A stretch of DNA of 64,000 nucleotides from Ruegeria faecimaris (GCF_900182615.1 NZ_FXTE01000012.1:44183-108182), one strand, 5' to 3'. Shown: positions 17,258 through 26,851, numbered from the stretch's first letter. Numbers and translations are program-made. Notes: generated from the letters alone by a model not told the origin.

Positions 17258-18379
17258 ATGAAACTGAACAGAATTGCGTTACTTACAACAGCTTGTTTGA
17301 TTGCAGAACTGGCCGCTACACAGGTCGTTGCCGGCGGAAATCAGTACGGGTGGTGCCGTGGCGTGGGGAATCCTCACCAGTCAAGCCAAGGATGCGGGCA
17401 GGCCGGTGGGCAAGGAACAGGTAATCAAATTACCGGCCCAACTCAGCCGGTAGCAAATCAGTTGCCGCCTAAGGGAACCCAGCAAACGCCCACATCCGTT
17501 ACTGTTCCAGTCCTTGCGCCGGGCGCGGTTCCGAACGCAATTCCCGGTCAGGTTCCTATCGCGACACCAATAGCGGTTCCCGGTCAGGTTCCCACGCCGG
17601 TCCTAGCGCCGACCCTAGCTCCGCCTTTGACTCCAAATGCGACTCCAAACCGGGTTCCGACAGCCGTTCCAAATCAGGTTCCGCCATTGGCTACCGGGCC
17701 TACCGCGGTGCCGCCGCAAGTTCCGACTGCAACTCCCAATCAAGTTCCGATAGCTATCCCTGGCCAGGTTCCGCCTCAACCTACCGGCCCAACAGCTGTG
17801 CCGCCCCTTGTGCCAACAGCAATACCCAACCAAATACCAGTCGCAGTGCCAGGCCGTGTTCCGCAACCCAGCGGCACTACAGCGACGCCACCGCTTGTCC
17901 CAACCGCAACCCCCAATCAGGTTCCCACGGCGGTTCCTGGCCAGGTTCCACAGTTGACACCAAAACCTACGGCAACTCACGTGGCCGTCCCAGGACATCC
18001 GAAGCCACAAGGCGTCGTGACAATCATGCGCCCAAAGCCGAGGCCGACAACCGGTACTGTTCAGCAACCTGGCACAACACAAGTGACCCACCATTTAACC
18101 CACCAACGTAATTCTAAGAAACACGATCACGTCGCAGCAACTCCTGGACGGCATGACCCGCACGACCTGCCGAGGTTCCGCAGCGCAGCGGCCAAGGAAA
18201 ACTGGGAATGCGTTGCCAGCGGATTTGGGCAACGTCGGTATGATGCCGGGCGCGGCGTGTTGCTGAACAGCGGGGCACTACGACACCTTGGAAATGTGGA
18301 TGCGATGGCTCGTGATGTACCAGCACGGCACCCGAAGCATTCCGGATGCATTATCTCGGTCAAACGAAAGCAGCGCTGA
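17258..18379 (+). CDS. Secreted Val/Pro-rich repeat protein, possible cargo of the TpsB-like transporter
   Basis: This 373-residue protein has a signal peptide ending near VVAGG. A short Gly-rich segment with two Cys (YGWCRGVG, GCGQAGG) comes next. Residues 80-245 are dominated by motifs of the type NQVP-x-A-x-PGQVP, organised into about four copies of a roughly 30-residue unit. A basic, His-rich linker follows, then a globular C-terminus with ENWECVASGFGQRRYDAG and GCIISVKRK, where two Cys could pair. No TPS domain or enzyme motif is visible. The ATG follows GAGGATGTT, 7 nt after the TpsB-like stop, so the two are tightly coupled. Function unknown; surface or stalk role is inference. Confidence 0.78.
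   Translation: MKLNRIALLTTACLIAELAATQVVAGGNQYGWCRGVGNPHQSSQGCGQAGGQGTGNQITGPTQPVANQLPPKGTQQTPTSVTVPVLAPGAVPNAIPGQVPIATPIAVPGQVPTPVLAPTLAPPLTPNATPNRVPTAVPNQVPPLATGPTAVPPQVPTATPNQVPIAIPGQVPPQPTGPTAVPPLVPTAIPNQIPVAVPGRVPQPSGTTATPPLVPTATPNQVPTAVPGQVPQLTPKPTATHVAVPGHPKPQGVVTIMRPKPRPTTGTVQQPGTTQVTHHLTHQRNSKKHDHVAATPGRHDPHDLPRFRSAAAKENWECVASGFGQRRYDAGRGVLLNSGALRHLGNVDAMARDVPARHPKHSGCIISVKRKQR
17633..17992 (+). repeat. Tandem ~90-bp coding repeats
   Basis: About four degenerate units of roughly 30 codons encode the pattern PTATPNQVP-x-A-x-PGQVPP followed by TGPTAVPPLV. The units begin near residues 126, 156, 186 and 215 of the host protein. The protein pattern is better conserved than the DNA, so the repeats are old rather than freshly duplicated. 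Confidence 0.75.
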
Positions 18380-18598
18380 AGCTCGCTGGGTAGGTTTTGC
18401 TCGGACATTGAGATTAATCGACCAATAGTTCGTCAATTGTCACCTGGTTAACTGGCTTTCGTATTGCCCTTATTCCCTGGCGTTTACGTTGGCTGACGTA
18501 GCCCAACAATGCTCCGTACCTATATTTACTTCAAATAGGCCAACAATCTAAAGTGCCGCACTTCCACGAAGAGCCTCCGACCATCTGGGCCGGTCAAA

Positions 18599-19081
18599 TT
18601 AGGCAAGCGAAACTTTGAACGGCAACTTTGCAAAGTCAGCTTTGCCCGCGCTGTGCCGTTTCTCTTCCTCAGGGCACAGGAAACGCGGCGCGTGAATGTC
18701 GGCTTGAACGGCAACGCCGTATTCATCGCGAAGCCAGAGGCAGAAGCCGCGGACAAGCCGGACCTGCTCGGGAAGCGGTAGCTCGCGCGGCAGGGATGGG
18801 CGCAGTTCGCGGATGACTCTTGCATTCTTTCGGCGTTCCGAACGCTCAGCAGCGTTCCAGAGCTCCTCGGCGTTTCCTGTCCAGTTGATCAATTCATGAG
18901 ACAGGAGGCCACCCTTTCTGCCCGGCGAAAACCGTCGTCTAACCCGCGCATCCCGGAAGGTGGTGCGCGCGGTGTAGGCGGCGGATTTGACGGCGGAGCG
19001 ACCGTCGGCACGAGAATGCAGGATGTGCGCGCATCGTAGACCGGGCGCCGCACAGAGGTCGGTTTCGGGACCAAAGGCGAC
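18599..19081 (-). pseudogene. Decayed MobA/MobL-family relaxase fragment
   Basis: One frame reads AHILHSRADGRSAVKSAAYT, RKGGLLSHELINWTG, ELWNAAERSERRKNARVIRE and YGVAVQADIHAP. This order matches the N-terminal relaxase domain of MobA/MobL (MobQ-type) mobilisation proteins. No start codon lies in frame before the TAA at 19082-19084, and after IHAP the chain departs from the family and stops, losing the metal-binding His region and everything downstream. It is a relic of a mobilisable plasmid or integrative element, just upstream of the large helicase gene. Confidence 0.7.
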
Positions 19082-19221
19082 TTAGGGGATGAGCGCAGCA
19101 TTTGTCGTTTGGGCGGGAACCGGGGGTATTCTGCATTCGTAAAAGATCGGCGGGGCGGAGAACAGTCGAACTTTGATCAACAAACCTGTCTGAAACCTGC
19201 CAGCACCGGTCTCACATAGAG

Positions 19222-19383
19222 GTGCCGAGTGATTTTGTCGACCGGCTGTTGGCTCCGGATGGGAAGATCTTCAAATCCGAAGAAAAAGACACTGGCCGCA
19301 CCTCGCAAACTTGGCATGGCATCGGGACAACATATTTTGTCAAATGGCCGCCGAAGGTTCCGCTCCTTGTGAATAATTATTAG
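19222..19383 (+). CDS. Possible 53-residue protein or gene relic
   Basis: A GTG-initiated frame encodes a 53-residue peptide starting VPSDFVDRLLAPDGKIF and ending VPLLVNNY, 9 nt before the large helicase gene. The frame is open further upstream without an ATG, so this could be the end of a lost gene. I recognise no family. The close spacing would allow cotranslation with the helicase if it is real. Confidence 0.3.
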   Translation: MPSDFVDRLLAPDGKIFKSEEKDTGRTSQTWHGIGTTYFVKWPPKVPLLVNNY

Positions 19384-19392
19384 CCTGCGAAT

Positions 19393-22300
19393 ATGAAAAA
19401 CTTAATTTCCCGCGGCATATCGAAGGCCCTTGGCCGTGGCAAACAACAGCCACTTGAAAGCCCCGAGGCTATTCCGCCGGGAAATAAGCATATTCAAATG
19501 CCGCGGGAACAAGCCAACGTATTGTCGCGTTGTCTGTCGATTGATCTGGAGGTTGATCCCAAGGAAGCCAAGTTGTTCGCCTTTGCAGCCGTGCCAGACG
19601 GTGATGGAGAGGGGATAATTCATCGTAAAGGCGATCCGAAGGCCGCGCTTGAAAAGCTCGACTTGTTTTGCGCCGGTTTCGCACATGTCATTGGACACAA
19701 TATTCTGCGCCATGACCTGCCGCATCTCATGGCGGTCTCGCCGCGCTTCGCAAAGCTCGCGGACGGACCGATTGACACGCTGTGGCTCAACCCCTTGGCG
19801 TTCCCGCGCAATCCCTACCATCATCTGGTCAAGCACTACCGCGATGGGCGGCTTCAAAGTGGTCACGTCAACGATCCCGAGCTCGACGCGCGTCTTGTGT
19901 TCGAGGTTCTTCGCAATCAGATCGACGCCTTGGTATCGCTGAACACGTTGTCGCCAGAAACGATGATGGCCTATCACTGGTTGTGCTGCCGAGGTCCCGG
20001 TAGCGACGGGTTTGATCGGTTGTTCAGCGACGTGCGCGGGGCGCCTATCCCGACAGAAGCAGAAGCGCACGAGGCCATTCGGAAGTTGCTTAAAGACTTG
20101 GCCTGCGGCGCGCAGGTGGACGCCTTGCTCGAGCGGCTCTCGGACACTGGGCTGGGCTGGCCGATGGCATATGCCCTTGCCTGGATTTCGGTCGCTGGTG
20201 GGGATTCTGTTATGCCGCCTTGGGTGCGGGCGCAATTCCGTGACGCAGCACGGCTGGTCAAAGACCTGAGAGATACGAATTGTCGTGATCAGCACTGTGC
20301 CTATTGCGCAGAGCACAATGATCCCACTCGTGCGCTCGAACGATGGTTCGGTTTTCCAAGTTTCCGCCCGGAACCAATCGACGAGAACGGACGCCCGCTT
20401 CAAGAAAAGATTGTGGCGACGGCCATGGAAGGCGACAATTTGTTGGGCATCCTTCCGACGGGCACGGGTAAATCCATCTGTTACCAGATCCCCGCGCTGT
20501 CTCGGTTCGACAAGACCGGGGCCTTGACCGTCGTAATATCGCCGCTTGTGGCGCTGATGGCGGACCAAGTTCAGGGCCTGGTTCGGGCCGGAATTTCCTC
20601 GGCAGTGACTATTAACGGGCTATTGTCATTGCCCGAGCGTCAGGATGCGCTTGACAAGGTGCGGCTCGGGGATGCTGCGATCCTTTTGATTTCGCCCGAA
20701 CAACTGCGCAGCACAACAGTTCGGTCCGTTCTGGCACAGCGCGAGATAGGGCTGTGGGTGTTGGACGAGGCGCACTGCGTGTCCAAATGGGGACACGATT
20801 TCAGACCCGACTATCGCTACGTTTCGCGGTTTATCAAGGAGAGCTCAGGCGACGAACCGGCTCCGGTGCTTTGCTTGACCGCGACAGCGAAGCCAGACGT
20901 CGTGCAAGACATCCGCAATCATTTCAAAGAGCGTTTGGGGTCCGAACTGGTGTTGATCGACGGTGGCGCATCGCGGTCGAACCTGAGCTTCCAGGTGCTG
21001 CCAACGCAGCGTGCCACCAAGATGACCGATATCCTCGACACGATCGAAGCCCAGCTTCCGCGCGAGGGCGTGTCAGGGGCCGTCGTCTACTGTGCGACCC
21101 GAAACGCAACCGAGCGCGTGGCGGAGTTCTTAAAACAACAAGGCATCGCCGCTGAACGCTATCATGCGGGCCTCAGCGCCGATGACAAACGTGAGATCCA
21201 GGAAGATTTCCGCGTTGGCAATCTGCGCGTGATCGCGGCCACCAATGCCTTTGGGATGGGGGTCGACAAGCCGGACATCCGTCTGGTGGTTCACGGGGAC
21301 GTGCCGGGGTCGCTGGAAAACTACCTGCAAGAGGCGGGTCGCGCCGGGCGAGACCGCGAACCTGCAAACTGCGTCCTGTTGTTCAATACCGAAGACGTTG
21401 ATCGTCAGTTCAACCTCAGCGCGCGTTCTCGACTCGCGCGGCACGAAATCGGCGCGATCCTGAAGGCGCTTCGGCGCCTTGATGCTCGGACCGGAAAAGG
21501 CGGTGAAATAGTCGCTACACCCGGTGAGATCGTTCATGAGGAGAAAGAGCGAGATTTCCAGCGGGACAGCAATACCGACGATACGCGAGTGAAGACGGCC
21601 GTCGCCTGGCTGGAAGAAGCACACCTTCTGAACCGCGAAGAAAACCGGGTGCAGGTGTTCCCCGCCTCGCTCCGAGTAAGAAGCATGAAGGAGGTCCGTG
21701 AAATCCTTGCATCCGCTGAGATCACCGAGCGGCGGCGCGAGGATCTGGCCGCCATCGTGCAGCATATCATCAACGCGCCGCAGGAAGAGGGCATCACCAC
21801 GGACGAGCTCTGCGGGGTCAGTGGGCTGACGATGTCGGGCGTTCGCAAAGCTTTGGCGGACCTCGAGGCCTTGGGGATTGCAAAAGATGATACAAACATC
21901 ACCATCTTCGTGCATGTGCGCGTCGAGAATGCCTCGCCGAAACGATTCCAAGCGGCGTCCCGGTTGGAAGCTGACCTGATTGCGATCCTTAGAGAGCACG
22001 CGCCAGACGCGGACATCAATGAGGCTGTGCCCTGCCATCTGGCCTCAGTGGCGCAGGACCTGCGGGAGCGGGGACACGCCTCCGTGCGGCCCGATATTGT
22101 CGAGGGTTTGCTCCGTGGGATTGCGCAGGATGGCCGCGACATGGATGGCGGCAGAGGCAATATTGGCCTGCGCAAGGTGTCTAAAGGCAGTGTAATGGTG
22201 CGAACGCAAAGATCATGGGGGACAATCGAACAGACCGCTCAGCTTCGCAGGCAGGCCGCAGAGCGATTGGTTTCATTCTTGATCAACAAGGTTCAGGCTG

Positions 22301-24612
22301 GCCTGCGTGGGAAAGATGTTCCCGTCGAGACCACGCTTGGCGACCTTCTTGCAGCAATCAACAGCGATGCGCTATTGCGGACATCTGTCAATCACCCTGC
22401 AAAGCTGATGGACCGGGCGCTTCTGTGGTTGCACGAACAGCAGGTGGTGACTCTGGGCAAGGGTTTGTCCGTGTTCCGCTCGGCCATGACGTTGCACATC
22501 AATCAGAAGGGCGGCGCTTTTACCACCCAGCATTTCGCGCCGCTCGAAGACCACTACACTGAACAAACCATCCAGACCCACGTGATGGCGGCATATGCGG
22601 GCAAAGGTATCGACGATATCGATCAGGCCCAGCGGCTCGCGCATGACTATTTCGCAATGGATCAGTCCGACTTCATGAAAACTTGGATGCCAGGGAAAAT
22701 TTCGGAGTTCAGACGGCAGGCAACACCTCAGTCTTACGCCGAGATCGTCGACAATCTGGGGAATTCGACACAAGAGCAGATCGTGCGTGACGACCGCGAA
22801 CAGACCAATGTCCTTGTCCTCGCGGGGCCGGGGTCGGGCAAGACACGCGTGCTGGTCCATCGCGTCGCTTATCTGTTCCGGATCAAGCGCGAAGATCCAA
22901 ACGGTATACTGGTGCTCGCCTACAATCGTCACGCGGCCGCCGAGATCCGGGAACGCTTGCGTCTGCTGATTGGCGAAGATGCTCGCTTTGTGACCGTCTT
23001 GACCATCCATGCCTTAGCCATGCGGTTGATTGGCGCGAGCTTCGCCGGACGGGAAACGGCCGATGAGCCTGATTTCGAGACGCTTCTGATCGATGCGGCA
23101 CGTCTTTTGCGTGGCGACGGGCTGGACAAAATCGAGGCCGAAGCCTTACGAGAGACCTTGATCCAAGGGTTCCGATGGATTCTCGTGGACGAATATCAGG
23201 ACGTTGGGCCCGAGGAATACGCCTTGATCGCAGCGGTGGCCGGTCGCAGTATCGACGACCCCGATCAACGCATCAGCCTGTTCGCGGTCGGCGATGACGA
23301 CCAGAATATCTATGCGTTTGCCGGCGCATCGGTGCGCCACATCCGGCAATTCGAACAGGATTATTCAGCCAAGCCGGTCTTTCTGACCGACAATTATCGC
23401 TCGTCGAAAAACATCATCAGCGCAGCGAATGCCGTGATCGAAGGATCTCGGGAACGTATGAAAACTGGCCATGGGATTACAGTCGACAAATCGAGGCAAA
23501 AGGACCCGGCCGGGGGGATCATGGAAAGCCTCGACCCGGTTGCGCAGGGGCGGGTCCAAATCCTTGGCTGCCCGGCCGGAAATGACGCTCAGGCCCTTGC
23601 GGCGGTCAACGAGATGATCCGCCTGTCAAAACTGATCCCGGATTGGAGCTGGAAGGGCGCGGCAATCATTTCTCGTGATTGGCGCAAGCTTCTGCCAGTC
23701 CGCGATTTTGCCGAGGCGCATGGAATTCCAGTCGAAATGGCGAACGAAAACTTGCCAAGTGTGTGGCGCACCCGTGAGATGCGGAGGTTCATTGGTGGCC
23801 TGTGCGAGAGGCACGTTGCCTTGGTCAGCTTGGGCGACCTTACCGAAACTCTGAATGCGATACCCACGAGCCGTTGGACTGACCGGATCGGCGAGGGACT
23901 TGGCCAACTTGCGCGTGAAGTTGATGGCAAAGCGCTTCCGAGCCCTGACGTGATCGAATGGTTTGCTGAATGGTCGAAAGACTCATGGGGCGAGCAGCGT
24001 GGCCTCAAGTTGTTGACGGCGCATCGCGCGAAAGGCCTCGAATTCGACGATGTCGTGATCCTGGATGGTGGTTGGGAGCGGCCCTCGCGAAACGAAGATC
24101 AGGACGCGCCGAGGCGTTTGTTCTATGTCGCCATGACACGTGCGCGGCGCAATTTGATCGTCATGAGTAACGACAATCACGAATACCTTCCCACCGAGTC
24201 TCCTTCCGTCGTCAAGCAGAACGTGGTGCCCGACTTGGCGACAGTCCCTGGCCCGCGCCGGTTCTTTCAATCGCCAGAAATGAAGATGGTCGACCTGTCA
24301 TTTGCAGGGCGCCAAGGTGATCGGCACATTGTTCATGACGCGATCGCTGAAGCGCAGGTCGGCGCGCCAATCAAGCTCGCCAGTGTTGGAGATCGCTGGC
24401 AGATCGAGGATATTCAAGGGCGGGTCCTCGGGCGGATGGCAAGAGCATTTACGCCCCCGATTGGCACGAAATTTGTCACCGGCGAGATCGCGGCCATCAT
24501 ACACTGGCGTAAGGAAGATGCCGATGAGCGTTTTCATCACCTGATTAAACGCGCCAATTGGGAAGTCGTAGTGCCTGAACTGGTTTTCGAAGAGGCCAAG
24601 GGGGCAGTATAA
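19393..24612 (+). CDS. Exonuclease-like / RecQ-type helicase / UvrD-type helicase fusion protein
   Basis: This is a 1739-residue protein with three DNA-processing modules. Residues 45-180 resemble a DEDD 3'-5' exonuclease: SIDLEV, GHNILRHDLP and DPELDARL carry the expected acidic residues. A Cys cluster (CRDQHCAYC) lies near 297-306. Residues 320-700 are a RecQ-type SF2 helicase with ILPTGTGKS, VLDEAHCVSKWGHDFRP, FGMGVDKPDIR and YLQEAGRAGRD, but without the usual RecQ zinc cluster; a winged-helix-like region follows. Residues 1130-1600 are a UvrD-type SF1 helicase with LAGPGSGKT, ILVDEYQDV, VGDDDQNIYAFAGAS, TAHRAKGLEFDD and LFYVAMTRARR. All ATPase motifs look intact. Known families use such parts in repair or phage defence; the role here is unknown. 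It stands alone next to a relaxase relic. Confidence 0.88.
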   Translation: MKNLISRGISKALGRGKQQPLESPEAIPPGNKHIQMPREQANVLSRCLSIDLEVDPKEAKLFAFAAVPDGDGEGIIHRKGDPKAALEKLDLFCAGFAHVIGHNILRHDLPHLMAVSPRFAKLADGPIDTLWLNPLAFPRNPYHHLVKHYRDGRLQSGHVNDPELDARLVFEVLRNQIDALVSLNTLSPETMMAYHWLCCRGPGSDGFDRLFSDVRGAPIPTEAEAHEAIRKLLKDLACGAQVDALLERLSDTGLGWPMAYALAWISVAGGDSVMPPWVRAQFRDAARLVKDLRDTNCRDQHCAYCAEHNDPTRALERWFGFPSFRPEPIDENGRPLQEKIVATAMEGDNLLGILPTGTGKSICYQIPALSRFDKTGALTVVISPLVALMADQVQGLVRAGISSAVTINGLLSLPERQDALDKVRLGDAAILLISPEQLRSTTVRSVLAQREIGLWVLDEAHCVSKWGHDFRPDYRYVSRFIKESSGDEPAPVLCLTATAKPDVVQDIRNHFKERLGSELVLIDGGASRSNLSFQVLPTQRATKMTDILDTIEAQLPREGVSGAVVYCATRNATERVAEFLKQQGIAAERYHAGLSADDKREIQEDFRVGNLRVIAATNAFGMGVDKPDIRLVVHGDVPGSLENYLQEAGRAGRDREPANCVLLFNTEDVDRQFNLSARSRLARHEIGAILKALRRLDARTGKGGEIVATPGEIVHEEKERDFQRDSNTDDTRVKTAVAWLEEAHLLNREENRVQVFPASLRVRSMKEVREILASAEITERRREDLAAIVQHIINAPQEEGITTDELCGVSGLTMSGVRKALADLEALGIAKDDTNITIFVHVRVENASPKRFQAASRLEADLIAILREHAPDADINEAVPCHLASVAQDLRERGHASVRPDIVEGLLRGIAQDGRDMDGGRGNIGLRKVSKGSVMVRTQRSWGTIEQTAQLRRQAAERLVSFLINKVQAGLRGKDVPVETTLGDLLAAINSDALLRTSVNHPAKLMDRALLWLHEQQVVTLGKGLSVFRSAMTLHINQKGGAFTTQHFAPLEDHYTEQTIQTHVMAAYAGKGIDDIDQAQRLAHDYFAMDQSDFMKTWMPGKISEFRRQATPQSYAEIVDNLGNSTQEQIVRDDREQTNVLVLAGPGSGKTRVLVHRVAYLFRIKREDPNGILVLAYNRHAAAEIRERLRLLIGEDARFVTVLTIHALAMRLIGASFAGRETADEPDFETLLIDAARLLRGDGLDKIEAEALRETLIQGFRWILVDEYQDVGPEEYALIAAVAGRSIDDPDQRISLFAVGDDDQNIYAFAGASVRHIRQFEQDYSAKPVFLTDNYRSSKNIISAANAVIEGSRERMKTGHGITVDKSRQKDPAGGIMESLDPVAQGRVQILGCPAGNDAQALAAVNEMIRLSKLIPDWSWKGAAIISRDWRKLLPVRDFAEAHGIPVEMANENLPSVWRTREMRRFIGGLCERHVALVSLGDLTETLNAIPTSRWTDRIGEGLGQLAREVDGKALPSPDVIEWFAEWSKDSWGEQRGLKLLTAHRAKGLEFDDVVILDGGWERPSRNEDQDAPRRLFYVAMTRARRNLIVMSNDNHEYLPTESPSVVKQNVVPDLATVPGPRRFFQSPEMKMVDLSFAGRQGDRHIVHDAIAEAQVGAPIKLASVGDRWQIEDIQGRVLGRMARAFTPPIGTKFVTGEIAAIIHWRKEDADERFHHLIKRANWEVVVPELVFEEAKGAV

Positions 24613-24910
24613 GATCAGAATGGCAAGTGGGGCGGTCAAGCAATCGTTCGCTGCACTTGCCACTAAGGACTGCTCAGGGCCGTTATCACACATTCCAACA
24701 AGATGGATTATTGGCAGCTTTGTCCGCATGGCGGGCCAACACTGTTTTCGGACACCCCCAACATTTCCATGTGAAGTACACATCTTGAGCGGAGCAAATT
24801 GTGGAGCAAGTTGTGGAGCAAACAGCCCCTTGCCCATTCAATCAAGCAGACGCAGTCTACATTTAAGGCTTATAAAACAGATTGTTAGCTACAATCTGAT
24901 CCTGGATAAA
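24613..24910. other. Intergenic stretch between helicase gene and tRNA-Phe
   Basis: I see no gene. The region is convergent (helicase from the left, tRNA-Phe from the right). No duplicated tRNA 3' end was found that would mark an attachment site. Confidence 0.45.
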
Positions 24911-24985
24911 TGGTGCCCGGGGGCGGAATCGAACCACCGACACGAGGATTTTCAATCCACTGCTCTACCCCTGAGCTACCCGGGC
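24911..24985 (-). tRNA. tRNA-Phe (GAA)
   Basis: On the minus strand the acceptor GCCCGGG pairs with CCCGGGC, the anticodon stem-loop GTGGATTGAAAATCC gives anticodon GAA, and the T-arm reads CGGTGGTTCGATTCC. CCA is encoded (24911-24913). It lies downstream of yacG on the same strand, as in related genomes. Confidence 0.97.
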
Positions 24986-25064
24986 ACGGATACGGCTTCT
25001 GCCGTTGGGTGGAGGCGTTCTATGACTTGCTACTGGCAGTGTCCAGAGGCTTTTTTACATTTTT

Positions 25065-25247
25065 TCAATGTGGGCGCGTCATCTCAGTTTCAGTTGAAGA
25101 AACATTCTGTTCAACGTCTTCTTCACGCTGCGAAGGAACCGCGTAAGACCCGTTCAGCCACTTGGCCAAATCAATGTCTGCACAGCGTTTCGAACAAAAA
25201 GGACGGAATTGAGACACCGTTGGTTCGTGACAGATCGGACAGCTCAT
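25065..25247 (-). CDS. yacG: YacG-type zinc-binding DNA gyrase inhibitor
   Basis: This 60-residue protein has the YacG four-Cys zinc site, CPICHEP near residue 3 and FCSKRCADIDLAKWL near residue 17. In E. coli YacG binds GyrB and inhibits gyrase. The start overlaps the end of the RNase E/G gene by 4 nt, so translation is coupled. The C-terminal tail after residue 40 is acidic and not conserved. Confidence 0.92.
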   Translation of the reverse strand: MSCPICHEPTVSQFRPFCSKRCADIDLAKWLNGSYAVPSQREEDVEQNVSSTETEMTRPH

Positions 25248-26266
25248 TTCAGCACTTCCGCAAGGGAAATCCGGCCGCGTTTGCGTTGCAACTCATAGTG
25301 ACCCAACGGGGTCCATCCTGCCAGAATCGTCTCGATCGGATCAGACTTGAATGCAGATCGCAAAGCGGCTTCGAAACCGCGCCGGTCTTTCTTGGGCATT
25401 GGAGCGAGGTCGAGCGTGATCTGCCCCCCCAACCCACGGACACGCAATGCACGTGGCAGTGCTTTTGCGCAGGCGAAATTGGCCTTGGTTCCGGCGGCCA
25501 TCGAGGTGTCTGAACCCGTGTTTACATCTACGGCCACCAGGGCGCGGGTGGGCTGGATATAGATGTGTCCGCCCCCGGCCAATGGTTCTGATATTCCGCC
25601 CGCCTGATCCAATGCATCCAAGACACCATGCGCCTCAAAGGCGCCGGGCTCGGTGACGACCTCGGCCGGGTCGGTCCAGTCGCGCCAGGCCAAAACATGC
25701 GGCCCATCACCTGCGAGCAGAACCTCAGGCTCGGTACCGGGATCGTTCATCACAGCATCGGCATGAGCCAGCATGACGCCGATATCCTCGGCAATCTCTT
25801 GGGCATTCTCGCCCTGACAGCAGGACCGCAGGATCAACCCGTGTTCGCTGCCTGCCATGGCCTCATGTGCGATTTCCAGCAAGCGGTCGCGTTCATCCTC
25901 ATCCCGGATACTGCGCGATATATTCAGGCCCGGTGCATCCGGAGTGACAATCGCAAAGCGGCTTTTGAACAGCACGCGATCCGTCACCGGCAGCGCCTTT
26001 CCGGGTTCGACAAAACCGGTCACCTGGACCAGTTTAAGCTCTCCGGGGGCCAATCCTTTGACCTGTCGCAAAAAGGCCTGGCCGTCCGGCGTGGCCAGAA
26101 ACATCCCGCCCTGCCCCTTGACCGGGCGATCCGCCCGCGCCCGGTAGATGGTACCGGGGGCCGGGGCTTCGGAAGCAATCAGGAAATCGTCAAGCTTTCC
26201 GTCCACCATCAACGCCGCTGCCTCGCGGTTGTTGATGTGGTCTAAAACGATGGTACGCCCCTTCAT
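25244..26266 (-). CDS. Ribonuclease E/G family protein
   Basis: This 340-residue protein matches the RNase E/G catalytic core, with [15 protein letters not shown] near residue 115, [15 protein letters not shown], and the magnesium-site segment [18 protein letters not shown] followed by [18 protein letters not shown]. It is shorter than RNase E (which has an N-terminal S1 domain and a long C-terminal scaffold) and shorter than most RNase G, so it is a compact form. Its role in rRNA or mRNA processing is inferred. It overlaps maf upstream and yacG downstream by 4 nt each. Confidence 0.87.
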   Translation of the reverse strand: MKGRTIVLDHINNREAAALMVDGKLDDFLIASEAPAPGTIYRARADRPVKGQGGMFLATPDGQAFLRQVKGLAPGELKLVQVTGFVEPGKALPVTDRVLFKSRFAIVTPDAPGLNISRSIRDEDERDRLLEIAHEAMAGSEHGLILRSCCQGENAQEIAEDIGVMLAHADAVMNDPGTEPEVLLAGDGPHVLAWRDWTDPAEVVTEPGAFEAHGVLDALDQAGGISEPLAGGGHIYIQPTRALVAVDVNTGSDTSMAAGTKANFACAKALPRALRVRGLGGQITLDLAPMPKKDRRGFEAALRSAFKSDPIETILAGWTPLGHYELQRKRGRISLAEVLK

Positions 26267-26841
26267 GGTGCCTCACGATACAAAGGATAGCCGATGCCCT
26301 GCAGCAAAGCGGCGGTCTCGGATAATGGTAGTCCCACGATGCCGGTAAATGAGCCGGAAATCCATGGGATGAACGCCCCTGCAGGCCCCTGGATTGCATA
26401 TGCACCGGCTTTGCCTTGCCAGTCACCCGTTGCCAGATAGGCATTGATCTCAACATCCGATAGGCACTTGACCTTGACCTGAGACACCACATCGCGTTGC
26501 GATATGCGGTCTCCGCGCCGAACTGCAACCGAGGTAATCACCCGGTGCCGCCGTCCAGACAGAGCGTGCAGAAACTCGGCCGCCTGACCTGCATCTTCAG
26601 GCTTTCCCAAGATGCGCCGACCCAGCGCGACCGTGGTGTCCGCACAAAGTGTGACATCATCGCTTTCGGCGGGAACAGCTTGCACCTTGGCGCGTGTGAT
26701 CCGGTGGCAGTAGGGCACCGGCAGCTCACCTTTCAAAGGCGTTTCGTCAATGTCCGGGGCGCGGATGGCGTCGGGCTGCACACCAAGCTGCGCCAGCAGG
26801 TCCAGCCGCCTTGGACTGCCCGATCCGAGAATAAACGCCAT
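26263..26841 (-). CDS. maf: Maf-type nucleoside triphosphate pyrophosphatase
   Basis: This 192-residue house-cleaning enzyme hydrolyses non-canonical or excess nucleoside triphosphates to the monophosphate. The N-terminal [13 protein letters not shown], the [15 protein letters not shown] segment and the C-terminal [14 protein letters not shown] are standard for the family. The start lies 10 nt after the infA stop, and the end overlaps the RNase E/G start by 4 nt, giving an infA-maf-RNase-yacG operon. Confidence 0.93.
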   Translation of the reverse strand: MAFILGSGSPRRLDLLAQLGVQPDAIRAPDIDETPLKGELPVPYCHRITRAKVQAVPAESDDVTLCADTTVALGRRILGKPEDAGQAAEFLHALSGRRHRVITSVAVRRGDRISQRDVVSQVKVKCLSDVEINAYLATGDWQGKAGAYAIQGPAGAFIPWISGSFTGIVGLPLSETAALLQGIGYPLYREAP

Positions 26842-26851
26842 GTGTCGGGCG

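Noticed and set aside
17258..18379. Reading the Val/Pro repeat gene as an antisense Trp/Arg-rich protein (17615-18094, minus strand)
   Set aside because: The plus frame has a start with ribosome site, a signal peptide and coupling to the gene before it; the minus frame has none of these.
19402..20568. 388-residue minus-strand frame inside the helicase fusion gene
   Set aside because: It is a shadow of the plus-strand coding sequence, with no ribosome site and no recognisable motif.
24620..25513. A 297-residue plus-strand frame across tRNA-Phe, yacG and the RNase gene
   Set aside because: It runs through a tRNA and antisense to two well-supported genes; its residues show no family likeness.
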